From Promicromonospora sukumoe (GTDB taxonomy: Bacteria > Actinomycetota > Actinomycetes > Actinomycetales > Cellulomonadaceae): a stretch of 64,000 nt of DNA. The notes under the pieces are model-generated. The model saw only the letters and a program-made list of their open reading frames with translations, ran no database searches and had not been told where the DNA came from. Both the position numbers and the translations under genes were made by a program. Shown here piece after piece: positions 25,311-34,198 of the stretch. Location: the NCBI RefSeq assembly GCF_014137995.1, contig NZ_JACGWV010000003.1, forward strand, positions 868,001 through 932,000. Direction: 5' to 3'. Numbering within the stretch: position 1 is the first letter of the stretch; each line of letters opens with the position of its first letter.

Positions 25311-26802
25311 CGGTACCTCCGAACCAGCCCGTGACCGCGGGCCGCAGGTTCTGGTAGACGTGCTTGGACTCCTGGTACTCGCCCAGGCCCGCCAGGCCGA
25401 GCTCGCGGCCGAACCCCGACTGCCCGTAGCCGCCCCACTCCGCCTGGGGCAGGTAGGGGTGGTAGTCGTTGATCCAGATCGTGCCGTGCCGCAGCCGGTT
25501 CGCCACCCGCTGCGCCTTGCCCGCGTCCTGCGACCAGACGGCGCCCGCGAGCCCGTACACGGTGTCGTTGGCGATCTCGACCGCCTCGTCCTCGGTCCGG
25601 AACGTCTCGACGGTCACCACGGGGCCGAACGCCTCGTCGATGACGGCGGCGCTCCCGCGCCGCACGCCGTCGAGCACCGTGGGCAGGTAGTAGTAGCCCT
25701 GCTCCAGGTCGCCCTCGCCCCAGCGCCCGCCGCAGCGCAGCACGGCGCCGTCCGAGACGGCCTGCTCCACGTAGGCCGTGACCTTGTCCCGGTGCGCCGC
25801 GGAGATGAGCGGGCCGGTCTCGGCCCGCTCGTCGAACGGGCCGCCCAGGCGGATCAGCTCCGCCCGGCGCACCAGCTCGTCCACGAACCGGTCGTGGATC
25901 GACTCCTCGACCACGAGCCGGGCGCCGGCCGAGCAGACCTGGCCGGAGTGCACGAACGCCGCGTTGAGCGCGTTGTCCACGGCGGCGTCGAAGGCCTCGT
26001 CCGTCACCGCCACGTCCGCGAAGACGACGTTCGGGTTCTTGCCGCCCAGCTCCAGGGCGACCTTCTTGACGGTCGCCGCGGCGCCCGCCGCGATGATCCG
26101 GCCCGTGACCAGGCCACCGGTGAACGAGACCAGGTCCACGTCGGCGTGGGTCGAGAGCGGTGCCCCCGCCTCGGGGCCCGCGCCGAGCACCAGGTTGGCG
26201 ACGCCCGCCGGCACACCGGCGTCGGTCAGCACCCCCATGAGCAGCATCGAGGTGTGCGGGGTGAGCTCGCTCGGCTTGAGCACGAACGTGTTGCCCGCCG
26301 CGAGGCAGGGCGCCACCTTCCACACGGTCTGCAGCAGCGGGTAGTTCCACGGCGAGATGAGGCCGCAGACCCCGACGGGCTCGTGCACCACGCGGCTGAC
26401 CACGTCGGCGCTGCCCGCGTCCACGACGCGTCCGGCGTCGACGCCCGCGAGCTTGGCGAACCAGCGGAAGCACGCGACGCAGTCGTCGATGTCGATGCGG
26501 CTCTCGACCAGGCGCTTGCCCGTGTCGCGCGACTCGGCCAGCGCGAACTCCTCGGCCCGCTCGGCCAGCAGGTCGGCCACGCGGTGCAGCAGCTCGCCGC
26601 GCTCGGGCGCCGTCGTGCCGCGCCACGGGCCGACGTCGAAGGCCCGCCGGGCCGCGGCGATCGCCCGCTCGGTGTCGGCGGCGGCTGCCTCGGACACCTC
26701 GGCGACCAGCGAGCGGTCGGCGGGGCAGCGGATCTCGCGGGTGCCGCCCGCGGCGGCGGCCTGCCAGACGCCGTCGATGTACAGGGTGGTGGGTGTGTTC
26801 AT
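25303..26802 (-). CDS. betB: Betaine-aldehyde dehydrogenase
   Basis: 499-aa aldehyde dehydrogenase oxidising betaine aldehyde to glycine betaine with NAD(P)+. Motifs: 'SPWNYPLLQTVWKVAPCLAAG', quoted only as its SPWNYP core; 'FTGGLVTGR'; catalytic Glu in 'LELGGKNPN' and Cys in 'HSGQVCSAG'; C-terminal 'YGQSGFGRELG'. ATG 26802 is supported by CAGGAG upstream and by the start of the family alignment (LYIDGVW). It overlaps codA and follows betT by 46 bases. Substrate is assigned from context, since ALDH families are broad. Confidence 0.92.
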   Translation of the reverse strand: MNTPTTLYIDGVWQAAAAGGTREIRCPADRSLVAEVSEAAAADTERAIAAARRAFDVGPWRGTTAPERGELLHRVADLLAERAEEFALAESRDTGKRLVESRIDIDDCVACFRWFAKLAGVDAGRVVDAGSADVVSRVVHEPVGVCGLISPWNYPLLQTVWKVAPCLAAGNTFVLKPSELTPHTSMLLMGVLTDAGVPAGVANLVLGAGPEAGAPLSTHADVDLVSFTGGLVTGRIIAAGAAATVKKVALELGGKNPNVVFADVAVTDEAFDAAVDNALNAAFVHSGQVCSAGARLVVEESIHDRFVDELVRRAELIRLGGPFDERAETGPLISAAHRDKVTAYVEQAVSDGAVLRCGGRWGEGDLEQGYYYLPTVLDGVRRGSAAVIDEAFGPVVTVETFRTEDEAVEIANDTVYGLAGAVWSQDAGKAQRVANRLRHGTIWINDYHPYLPQAEWGGYGQSGFGRELGLAGLGEYQESKHVYQNLRPAVTGWFGGTDD

Positions 26803-26848
26803 GGTGGTGCTCCTGTCGGGACGGGCGGGTGTGTGGTGACCCATGCCG

Positions 26849-28942
26849 TCAGACCTCGATCTGCTCGGTCCGGTGCGCCGGCGCGCTGCTCGCGTGCAGG
26901 TACAGCAGGTGCCGCTCGTACTGGTCCAGCACGTCGGCGATGAGCTGCTCCTTGGCGTAGCCGGTGACGTCGTAGCCCTGCGTGCCCTCCGCCAGCAGCA
27001 CCTCGACCCGGAAGTAGGTGTCGTCCTGGTCGGAGGTGTTCATGCGGAAGGTCGGCGTGGGGTGCGCCTGCGGCCACAGCGTGTAGGTGAACGACGGCTG
27101 CTCGCCGTGCTCGACCACGAGCGTGAGCGCGGGCAGGCCGGTCTCTCCGGCCGGGGCCTCGGTGCACGACGTCGTGATGTCCTGCTCCGCCAACGCCGCC
27201 GACACCTCGGTGAGCGCGGGGCGCACCGTCTGGTCGATGAACCGGGAGGTGTGCCGGCGGTCCGGGAAGCTGACCAGGCGGGTGAGGCGCTGCCGCCACC
27301 CGGGGCCGCCCGCCGTGCCGTTCTGCCCGATGCGGCCGGACAGGCTGGAGGGCAGGGACGTGCGCAGGGTGTCGAACTTCTGGCCCTCGGCCCGCAGCAC
27401 CTTGTACAGGCCGAGCATCACGCCGAGCATCACCACGGAGAACGGCAGGCCCATGATGATGGTCCCCGACTGGAGGGTCGCGATACCGCCGGCCAGCAGC
27501 ATGCCGATGGTGAGCAGGCCGGTGGCGGCCGCCCAGAAGATGCGCAGCCAGATCGGCCCGTCGTCGCCGGCCTGGTGCAGGCGCGAGGTCAGGCTGGAGA
27601 GCACGAGCGCGCCGGAGTCGGCCGACGTCACGTAGAACAGCAGGCCCACGAAGATCGCCAGGCCGATGGTCGCCGGCGCGGCGGGGAACTGCTCGAGCAG
27701 CGCGAAGACGCCGGACGCCGGGTCGTTCATCGCGGCGTCGCCGAACGCGGCACCCGCCGCGCCGCCGGTGCGGATGTAGTCGAGCGCGCTGTTCCCGAAG
27801 ACGGACACCCACAGCAGCACGAAGACGAAGGGGACGGTGAGCGTGCCCACCACGAACTGCCGGATGGTGCGGCCGCGCGAGATCCGCGCGAGGAACAGGC
27901 CGACGAACGGCGCCCACGCCACCCACCAGGCCCAGAAGAACAGGGTCCACGCGTTGAGCCACTCGGTGGGCGCGTCGAACGCGAAGGTGTTCAGCGTCAT
28001 CCCCGGCAGCGACGAGGCGTAGTCGCCGAGGTTCATCACCAGCGCGTCGAACAGGAACGTCGTCTTGCCCGTCACCACGAGGAACAGCACGAGCAGCAGG
28101 GCGAGCACCACGTTCAGCTCGGACAGGCGGCGCACGCCGCGCTGCACGCCCGAGACCACCGACAGCGTGGCCATCACGACGGCCAGCGACAGCAGCGCGA
28201 CCTGCGCGCCCACGCCCACCGGCACGCCGATCAGCTCCGACAGGCCGCGGTTGAGCATCTCCACGCCGATGCCGAGCGTCGTCGCCAGGCCGAAGATGGT
28301 GCCGATCACGGCGGCCACGTCCACGACGTCGCCGAGCCGGCCCCAGATGCGGTCGCCGAACAGCGGGTGCAGCGCGGAGCGGATGCTCAGCGGCATGTTG
28401 CGGCGGTAGGCGAAGTAGGCGATGGCCATGCCCATCAGGGCGTACATGCTCCAGCCGATGATCCCGTAGTGGAACAGGGTCCACACCACGGCCATCCGCG
28501 CCGACTCGACGGTGCTGCCGTCGCCCACGGGCGGCGCCAGGTACTGGGTGGCGGGCTCGGCCACGGAGTAGAACATCAGGTCGGTGCCGATGCCCGCGGC
28601 GAACAGCATCGCCGACCAGGTCAGCAGGCCGAACTGCGGCTTGGACTGCTCGGGACCGAGCTTGATGCGGCCGGCCCGCGACAGCGCGACCCCGACGACG
28701 AACACCAGGAACGCCGCGGCGACGACGAAGTAGTAGGCGCCGAACCAGTCGGCGATCCAGGCGACCACGCTGCCGATGTACTTCTCGGTCTGCGTGGGCC
28801 AGATGATCGCGGACAGTGCCACCGCCAGGATCAGGCCGGCGGAACCGAAGAACACGGGTGGGTTGATCCTGCTGCGCCGGCGGGTGCCGGGTGGGACGTC
28901 GTCGTGCGTGGGCTGGGTTTCGGTCGTCGCCGAGGTGCTCAT
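26849..28942 (-). CDS. betT: BCCT-family choline/betaine transporter
   Basis: 697-aa betaine/carnitine/choline transporter with 12 TM segments. The family signature in TM8 is present ('WTLFFWAWWVAWAPFVGLF'), as is the Gly-rich TM3 'GIGTDLMFYSVAEP'. Residues after about 530 form a long hydrophilic C-terminal domain, as in BetT proteins whose activity is set by osmolarity. ATG 28942 with GAAGGA upstream is chosen over a frame open another 57 codons. It is the first gene of the operon with betB and codA, supplying choline for oxidation. Confidence 0.92.
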   Translation of the reverse strand: MSTSATTETQPTHDDVPPGTRRRSRINPPVFFGSAGLILAVALSAIIWPTQTEKYIGSVVAWIADWFGAYYFVVAAAFLVFVVGVALSRAGRIKLGPEQSKPQFGLLTWSAMLFAAGIGTDLMFYSVAEPATQYLAPPVGDGSTVESARMAVVWTLFHYGIIGWSMYALMGMAIAYFAYRRNMPLSIRSALHPLFGDRIWGRLGDVVDVAAVIGTIFGLATTLGIGVEMLNRGLSELIGVPVGVGAQVALLSLAVVMATLSVVSGVQRGVRRLSELNVVLALLLVLFLVVTGKTTFLFDALVMNLGDYASSLPGMTLNTFAFDAPTEWLNAWTLFFWAWWVAWAPFVGLFLARISRGRTIRQFVVGTLTVPFVFVLLWVSVFGNSALDYIRTGGAAGAAFGDAAMNDPASGVFALLEQFPAAPATIGLAIFVGLLFYVTSADSGALVLSSLTSRLHQAGDDGPIWLRIFWAAATGLLTIGMLLAGGIATLQSGTIIMGLPFSVVMLGVMLGLYKVLRAEGQKFDTLRTSLPSSLSGRIGQNGTAGGPGWRQRLTRLVSFPDRRHTSRFIDQTVRPALTEVSAALAEQDITTSCTEAPAGETGLPALTLVVEHGEQPSFTYTLWPQAHPTPTFRMNTSDQDDTYFRVEVLLAEGTQGYDVTGYAKEQLIADVLDQYERHLLYLHASSAPAHRTEQIEV

Positions 28943-29024
28943 GGAGTCCTTCGTCGGGGATGTCAGCCGCCTCACCGTACAGCGTGCCGATAATTCACCC
29001 GCCCGGGACCAGGCGCTTCGCCCC

Positions 29025-30164
29025 TCAGGCCGGGTTGATCCCGAGCTGCATCCCCGCGAGCCCCCGCTTGCGGGTCGACAGGGTCGACGCGACCTCCCGC
29101 AGCACCTTCGCACCCGGCGAGTCCGGCGCCGTCAGGACCACGGGCGTACCGCCGTCCCCGCCCTCGCGGACGGCGACGTCGAGCGGTACCTGGCCCAGCA
29201 GCGGCACGTCCTTGCCGATCACCTCGGTGAGCCGTGCCGAGACCTGCTCGCCGCCGCCCTCGCCGAAGATCGACAGCCGGGTGCCGTCGGGCTGCTCCAG
29301 CCACGACATGTTCTCGACGACGCCCACGACGCCCTGCGACGTCTGGGTCGCCACCGACCCGGCGCGCTCGGCGACCTCGGCGGCGGCGGCCTGCGGCGTC
29401 GTGACCACGAGGATCTCGGACGACGGCAGCAGCTGCGCCACCGAGATCGCGATGTCGCCCGTCCCCGGCGGCAGGTCCAGGAGCAGCACGTCGAGGTCGC
29501 CCCAGAAGACGTCGGCGAGGAACTGCTCCAGCGCGCGGTGCAGCATCGGCCCGCGCCAGACGACGGGCTGGCCCTGCGGCACGAACATGCCGATCGAGAC
29601 CACCTTGACGCCGTGCGCGATGGGCGGCAGCAGCATGTTGTCGACCCGGGTCGGCTGCCGGTCCACGCCGAGCATGCGGGGGATCGAGAAGCCGTAGATG
29701 TCGGCGTCGATCACGCCGACCGACAGGCCGTCGGCGGCCAGGGCCACCGCGAGGTTGGCCGTGACGGACGACTTGCCCACGCCGCCCTTGCCGGACGCCA
29801 CCGCGAACACCTTGGTCATCGACCCCGGCTGCGAGAACGGGATGACGGGGTCGCCCGCGCCGCCGCGCAGCTTCGAGCGGAGCGACGAGCGCTGCTCGGG
29901 CGTCATCACACCCAGCTCGACGTCGACGCCGGAGACGCCCTCGACCGCCGTCGCGGCCGCCGTCACGTCCTTGACCAGCGTCGACTTCATCGGACAGCCC
30001 GCCACCGTGAGGTCCACGCCGACGGCGACGTGTCCGCCGTCGGCCACCTCCACGGACCGGACCATGCCCAGGTCGGTGATGGGGCGCCGGATCTCGGGGT
30101 CGAGCACGCCGGTCAGCGCGTCGCGGACGCGAGCCTCGAGCGTGGGGGAGTCGACTGCGGTCAT
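29025..30164 (-). CDS. mrp: Mrp/ApbC-type P-loop Fe-S carrier ATPase
   Basis: 379-aa Mrp protein. An N-terminal MIP18/DUF59 domain ('VLDPEIRRPITDLGMV', with 'VAGCPMKSTL') is followed by a deviant Walker A 'SGKGGVGKSS' near residue 125 and 'LLLDLPPGTGD'. The family binds and transfers Fe-S clusters. The usual CxxC that ligates the cluster after 'VENMS' is absent: the segment reads 'VENMSWLEQPDGTRLSIFG', so only the DUF59 Cys remains. As I recall, other actinobacterial Mrp proteins share this. It is divergent from the S1/coiled-coil gene. Confidence 0.9.
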   Translation of the reverse strand: MTAVDSPTLEARVRDALTGVLDPEIRRPITDLGMVRSVEVADGGHVAVGVDLTVAGCPMKSTLVKDVTAAATAVEGVSGVDVELGVMTPEQRSSLRSKLRGGAGDPVIPFSQPGSMTKVFAVASGKGGVGKSSVTANLAVALAADGLSVGVIDADIYGFSIPRMLGVDRQPTRVDNMLLPPIAHGVKVVSIGMFVPQGQPVVWRGPMLHRALEQFLADVFWGDLDVLLLDLPPGTGDIAISVAQLLPSSEILVVTTPQAAAAEVAERAGSVATQTSQGVVGVVENMSWLEQPDGTRLSIFGEGGGEQVSARLTEVIGKDVPLLGQVPLDVAVREGGDGGTPVVLTAPDSPGAKVLREVASTLSTRKRGLAGMQLGINPA

Positions 30165-30201
30165 GCGTCGATCTTAGGCCGGGCCCCTGACGCTCCCGGG
30201 C

Positions 30202-30216
30202 CATGACCGGGTCATG
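30202..30216. promoter_or_regulatory. Palindrome in mrp/S1-protein divergent gap
   Basis: CATGACCGGGTCATG, a perfect 7-1-7 palindrome in the 115-base divergent gap. It could be an operator for either gene. A -10-like TACGCT follows at 30246-30251, 34 bases before the plus-strand ATG. Confidence 0.4.
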
Positions 30217-30279
30217 CCCTTGTGCTGCCCGTCCATTGGTGGCGGTACGCTGCCTCACCACCAGGGGTGAGGAGGCCCG

Positions 30280-32319
30280 ATGACCGAACCACGCGTGCCG
30301 GCGCGAGTTCGGCGTGTCACCTCCGAGGACCAGGCACGCGAGCTCGCCGCCGAGCTGCAGCGCCCGGGCCGCCGCTGGCCGGTGGTCGTCATCTCGACCG
30401 CGGCCGGCCACGACACGCCCTTCGTCGACCCCCAGCGGGTGCTCGACGACGTCGCCGGGCTCGCCGAGGTCGTCGTCATCCCGACGGGCGACGTGTCGTG
30501 GGAGTTCTCCTCGGGCATGCCGCCCGACACCCAGGTGTACGGCGGGGCCTCCCGCGTGTACGGCACCGACCTGGAGTGGGTGCACCAGCCGCGCCGCTCC
30601 CCTTTGCACTTCGCGTACTCCCCGGACGAGGACGCCCGGGTGCGCGACCGGCTGATCGGCGACGTCATGCGGTTCGCGGTGCGTGCCGGGATCGTCGGCG
30701 CGGCCCGCTCCGCCCCGGACGCGCCCGCCGTCGAGGGCAGGGTGCTCGGCATCCTGGGTACCCGCGCCCTGGTCAGCACGGACGACGGCGGCCAGGTCAC
30801 CGTCGCGGAGGAGCTCGTGCTGCCCGACGTGCCCCTCGCCCGCGTGCTCGGGCCGGGCATGCGGGTCACGGGCGTGCTCGACCCGGTGCGCCGGCTCCTC
30901 GACGTCCGCGGCATGCTGCCCGACGCCGACGGCCTGCGCCGCGCGGTCCACGCCGCCTACCGCGTGGGCCAGGTGGTGCTCGGCCGGGTCGAGAGCGTCG
31001 AGGACGAGGCGGTGCGGATCGCCCTGGCGCCCGGCGTCCACGTGCGGGTGCGCCGCTCCGAGATCACGGGCAACGACCTCGACCTGCTGAGCGACCTGTT
31101 CACCCAGGGCGAGGTCGTCGCCGCGCGCCGCGTGCCCGCGCCGCTCGACGGCCTGGCGCTGCGGCTGGACGACGTTGACGAGTCCGAGGACGAGCCGGTC
31201 CCCGCGATCGCGCTGCTCGACGGCGGTCCGCCGTGGCTCGAGCCCCCGGAGCCGGAGCCCGAGCTGCCGCGGTTCGAGAGCCCGCTGATCGTGGGAACGC
31301 TGGTTGAGCGGTCCGGGGTCGGTCCGGTCGGGGCCGGGCCCGCGCCGCCGTCGCCGTTGGGCGAGGCCGCGGGGCCGGCCGGAGCGGGGCTGGCTGGAGG
31401 GCCGCCCACGCCCGCCGACCTGTTCGGCCTGCGCCCGTCCGCGCCGGACGACGTCGGCAGCGCGCCGGACGAAGCGGTCCGCGCGCGGGACGACGTCGGC
31501 CCCGTGCCGACGCCGCCCGACGGGCGGCGCAAGCCGACCCCCGGGGACGTCGCCGCCCGGCACGCCGGCGCGCAGGACGCCCTGCCCTCGCCGTCGCCGT
31601 CCGGGACGCTGCCCGGTACGGCGCCCGAACCTGCCGGCAAGGCCGCCCGCGACCTCAGCCTGTCCCTCGACGCCGCGCGGTCCCGGGCGGCGTCGCTGGA
31701 GAAGGAGCTGCTGGACGACAAGGTCCGGCGGCGCCAGGTGGAGCTGGAGGTCGACCGCCTGCTGGGCCGTGTCGGCGAGCTCACCGAGCGGCTGGAGCGC
31801 AGCGAACGCCGGGCGGAGCAGCAGGCCACGGCGCTGCGCAAGGCGCGGCAGGAGGCCGCGCGCCTGCGCCGCAGGCTGGGCGACGCCGGGGCCGAGGTCC
31901 CGGAGGAGCGACACTTCGCCGACGACGAGGAGCAGCTCCGGTTCGAGGTGCTGACCGAGTGGGCGCGCACCATCCCCGCGGCGGAGAAGGCCGGGCGGCC
32001 CCTGGCCGGCTACACGCTCGGCCCGCGGTTCCTCGACTCCCTGACCGACGTCGAGGGCGTGAGCCGGGACCGCGTGGTCTGGACGCTCGTCATGGTGCTG
32101 ACCGGGCTGGCGCTCGACATGAACGGCCTCCAGGTGCACCGGCTCCGCACGGGCGCCGGCGGCGACGACCCGTTCCGGCACCGGGACGACGGCGCCGTGT
32201 GCTGGCGGGTGTCGTTGCAGGTCAACACGCCGTCGGCCCGCAGGCTGCACTACTGGAAGCTGCCGGGCGGGGCCTACGAGCTGTCGCGCGTGGTGCTCCA
32301 CGACGACGTGGAGCCCTGA
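30280..32319 (+). CDS. S1-like domain and coiled-coil protein of unknown function
   Basis: 679 aa. The N-terminal domain (about 1-130) is an alpha/beta region with 'VVVISTAAGHDTPFVD' and 'DTQVYGGASRVYGTDLEWV'. Next is an OB/S1-like RNA-binding segment at about 228-295 ('VGQVVLGRVESVEDEAVRIAL'). A Pro/Ala-rich linker follows (about 305-460), then a coiled coil (about 465-545, 'LEKELLDDKVRRRQVELEVDR', shown in part) and a C-terminal alpha/beta domain (about 550-679). RBS GGTGAGGAGG precedes ATG 30280. It looks like an actinobacterial scaffold that may bind RNA; I do not recognise a named family. Its last 46 bases overlap the convergent DUF1003 gene. Confidence 0.8.
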   Translation: MTEPRVPARVRRVTSEDQARELAAELQRPGRRWPVVVISTAAGHDTPFVDPQRVLDDVAGLAEVVVIPTGDVSWEFSSGMPPDTQVYGGASRVYGTDLEWVHQPRRSPLHFAYSPDEDARVRDRLIGDVMRFAVRAGIVGAARSAPDAPAVEGRVLGILGTRALVSTDDGGQVTVAEELVLPDVPLARVLGPGMRVTGVLDPVRRLLDVRGMLPDADGLRRAVHAAYRVGQVVLGRVESVEDEAVRIALAPGVHVRVRRSEITGNDLDLLSDLFTQGEVVAARRVPAPLDGLALRLDDVDESEDEPVPAIALLDGGPPWLEPPEPEPELPRFESPLIVGTLVERSGVGPVGAGPAPPSPLGEAAGPAGAGLAGGPPTPADLFGLRPSAPDDVGSAPDEAVRARDDVGPVPTPPDGRRKPTPGDVAARHAGAQDALPSPSPSGTLPGTAPEPAGKAARDLSLSLDAARSRAASLEKELLDDKVRRRQVELEVDRLLGRVGELTERLERSERRAEQQATALRKARQEAARLRRRLGDAGAEVPEERHFADDEEQLRFEVLTEWARTIPAAEKAGRPLAGYTLGPRFLDSLTDVEGVSRDRVVWTLVMVLTGLALDMNGLQVHRLRTGAGGDDPFRHRDDGAVCWRVSLQVNTPSARRLHYWKLPGGAYELSRVVLHDDVEP

Positions 32320-32798
32320 CCGCGGTCCTTGTCGTCGAGCTCCTCGAGCAGGTTGCGGATCTCCGAGCGCACGAAGTCGCGGGTCGCGACCTCCGACAGG
32401 GCGATCCGCAGCGCCGCCATCTCGCGCGCCAGGTACTCCGTGTCGGCGAGGTTGCGCTCGCCGCGCTGCCGGTCCTGCTCGGCCGTGACGCGGTCGCGGT
32501 CGTCCTGCCGGTTCTGCGCGAGCAGGATGAGCGGCGCGGCGTAGCTGGCCTGCAGCGACAGCATCAGGGTGAGCGCCGTGAACCCGTTGGCCGCGCTGTC
32601 GAACCGCAGGTCCTCCGGGGCCCAGATGTTCCACGCGAGCCAGAGCAGGCAGAACACCGTGAGGTAGATGAGGAACCGCGGCGTGCCCAGGAACCGGGCG
32701 ATGGCCTCCGTGGCCTTGCCGACGGCGTCCTCGTCCAGCCGGAAGCGGGGGACCAGGCTGCGCCGCTGCGCGAGCGGGGTGTCGAGACGGTCAGGCAC
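32274..32798 (-). CDS. DUF1003 membrane protein
   Basis: 174-aa protein with the DUF1003 core: two TM helices (about 42-60 'FLIYLTVFCLLWLAWNIW' and 72-95) separated by a short loop with 'FDSAANGFTALTLMLSLQAS'. A charged C-terminal helix follows ('LAREMAALRIALSEVATRDF'). GTG start overlapping the MgtE-N/CBS stop by 8 bases (GTGCCTGA), so the two are translationally coupled. The C-terminus overlaps the convergent S1-protein gene by 46 bases. Function unknown; context suggests it is the membrane partner of the soluble MgtE-N/CBS protein. Confidence 0.88.
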   Translation of the reverse strand: MPDRLDTPLAQRRSLVPRFRLDEDAVGKATEAIARFLGTPRFLIYLTVFCLLWLAWNIWAPEDLRFDSAANGFTALTLMLSLQASYAAPLILLAQNRQDDRDRVTAEQDRQRGERNLADTEYLAREMAALRIALSEVATRDFVRSEIRNLLEELDDKDRGQGSTSSWSTTRDSS

Positions 32799-34125
32799 GA
32801 GCGGCCCCCCGTCGGCCCTGGCCCGGGCGCGACGTGCCCGGACGCGCCGCCGGGGCGGACTGCGCGGCGATCGCCTCCAGGCGTTCGTCGTCGCTGCCGC
32901 GCCAGTCGTCCGGGAGGATGTGGTCCAGCACGTCGTCGACCGTGACCACGCCCAGCAGCCGGCGCTGCGCGTCGAGCACCGGCAGGGCGAGCAGGTCGTA
33001 GGCCGCGAGCAGCCGCGTCACCTGGCCCACGGACGCGTCGGGGGTGAGCCACTCGGTCTCCGTGTCCAGCATGGAGGCCACGGCCGCGTGCGGGGGCTCC
33101 CGCAGCAGCCGCTGGAAGTGCGCGACGCCGAGGAACCGCCCCGTCGGCGTCTCCAGGGGCGGCCGCACCACGAACACCAGGGAGGCCAGCGCGGGCGGCA
33201 GCTCCTTCCGCCGGATCTGGGCCAGGGCCGTCGCGATCGTGTCGTCCGCGCCCAGGATCACCGGCTCCGTGGTCATCAGACCGCCCGCCGTGTCCTCGGC
33301 GTACTCCAGCAGACGGCGGACGTCGGCCGCCTCCTCCGGCTCCATCAGGTTCAGGAGCTGGGCGGCCTGCTCCTGGGGCAGCTCGTGCAGCAGGTCGGCC
33401 GCGTCGTCCGGCTCCATGACCTCCAGCACGTCCGCCGCGCGGTCCCGGTCCAGGCCCGACACGATCGACACCTGGGCGTCCTCCGGCAGCTCCTCCAGCA
33501 CGTCGGCCAGGCGCTCGTCGTCGAGCGCGGCGGCGATCTCCATCCGGCGCGCCGTACCCAGGTCCCGGATCACGTCCGCGAGGTCGGCCGCCCGCATGTC
33601 CTGGTACGCCTCCAGCAGCCGCGCGGCGCCCTGGTCGGCCTGCCGGCTCGTCAGGTCCTGCACGGCGTCGACCGGCACCGTCAGGGTCGAGCCGCGGCGG
33701 AACGGGCCCGACCCGCGCGCCGAGCGCCGCCGCACGAAGAGCTGGTCGACCAGCCAGTCGCCCGTGCGCTGCTGCGCGATCGAGACGTCCTCGATCGTCA
33801 CCTCGCCCGAACCGTCCGTGAGCTGCACCCGGCGGTCCAGCAGCTCGCCCAGCACCAGCGACTCCATGGCCCGCTGCTCGAACCGCCGCAGGTTCACCAG
33901 GCCGGTGCTGATCACCTGGCCGGCGTCCACGCTCGTCACCCGGGTCAGCGGCAGGAACACCCGGCGCCGGCCCGGGACCTCGACCACCAGGCCCACCGCG
34001 CGCGGCGCCCCCTTCGCTCGCACCAGCACGACGACGTCCCGGACCCGGCCCACCTGGTCCCCGATCGGGTCGAAGACGACGGTGCCGGCCAGACGTGCGA
34101 CAAAAACCCTGGTGCTGGCGCTCAC
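32791..34125 (-). CDS. Soluble MgtE N-domain/CBS protein with PRC-type N-terminus
   Basis: 444 aa. Residues 1-90 form a PRC-barrel-like domain ('GTVVFDPIGDQVGRVRDVVV'). Residues about 180-300 are the MgtE intracellular N superhelical domain with its repeats ('MRAADLADVIRDLG', 'LPEDAQVSIVSGL', 'MEPDDAADLLHELP', 'MEPEEAADVRRLL'). Residues about 305-425 form a CBS pair ('AGGLMTTEPVIL', 'GVVTVDDVLDHIL'). The Mg2+ channel TM domain of true MgtE is missing, so it should be a Mg2+/nucleotide sensor rather than a transporter (inference). GTG 34125 is chosen at the start of the PRC region. Confidence 0.87.
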   Translation of the reverse strand: MSASTRVFVARLAGTVVFDPIGDQVGRVRDVVVLVRAKGAPRAVGLVVEVPGRRRVFLPLTRVTSVDAGQVISTGLVNLRRFEQRAMESLVLGELLDRRVQLTDGSGEVTIEDVSIAQQRTGDWLVDQLFVRRRSARGSGPFRRGSTLTVPVDAVQDLTSRQADQGAARLLEAYQDMRAADLADVIRDLGTARRMEIAAALDDERLADVLEELPEDAQVSIVSGLDRDRAADVLEVMEPDDAADLLHELPQEQAAQLLNLMEPEEAADVRRLLEYAEDTAGGLMTTEPVILGADDTIATALAQIRRKELPPALASLVFVVRPPLETPTGRFLGVAHFQRLLREPPHAAVASMLDTETEWLTPDASVGQVTRLLAAYDLLALPVLDAQRRLLGVVTVDDVLDHILPDDWRGSDDERLEAIAAQSAPAARPGTSRPGQGRRGAARA

Positions 34126-34198
34126 GCCCGCCAGCCTACGACCCGTGTCGGGGCGTCGCTCCTCGCCTCCGGCGTCCGGGTAGGGGAGACTATGGGGT

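Noticed and set aside
28972..32634. Very long minus-strand open frame (over 1200 codons) across mrp and the S1-protein gene
   Set aside because: Low-complexity Arg/Ala/Gly/His-rich translation typical of GC-rich antisense frames; it crosses well-supported genes on both strands.
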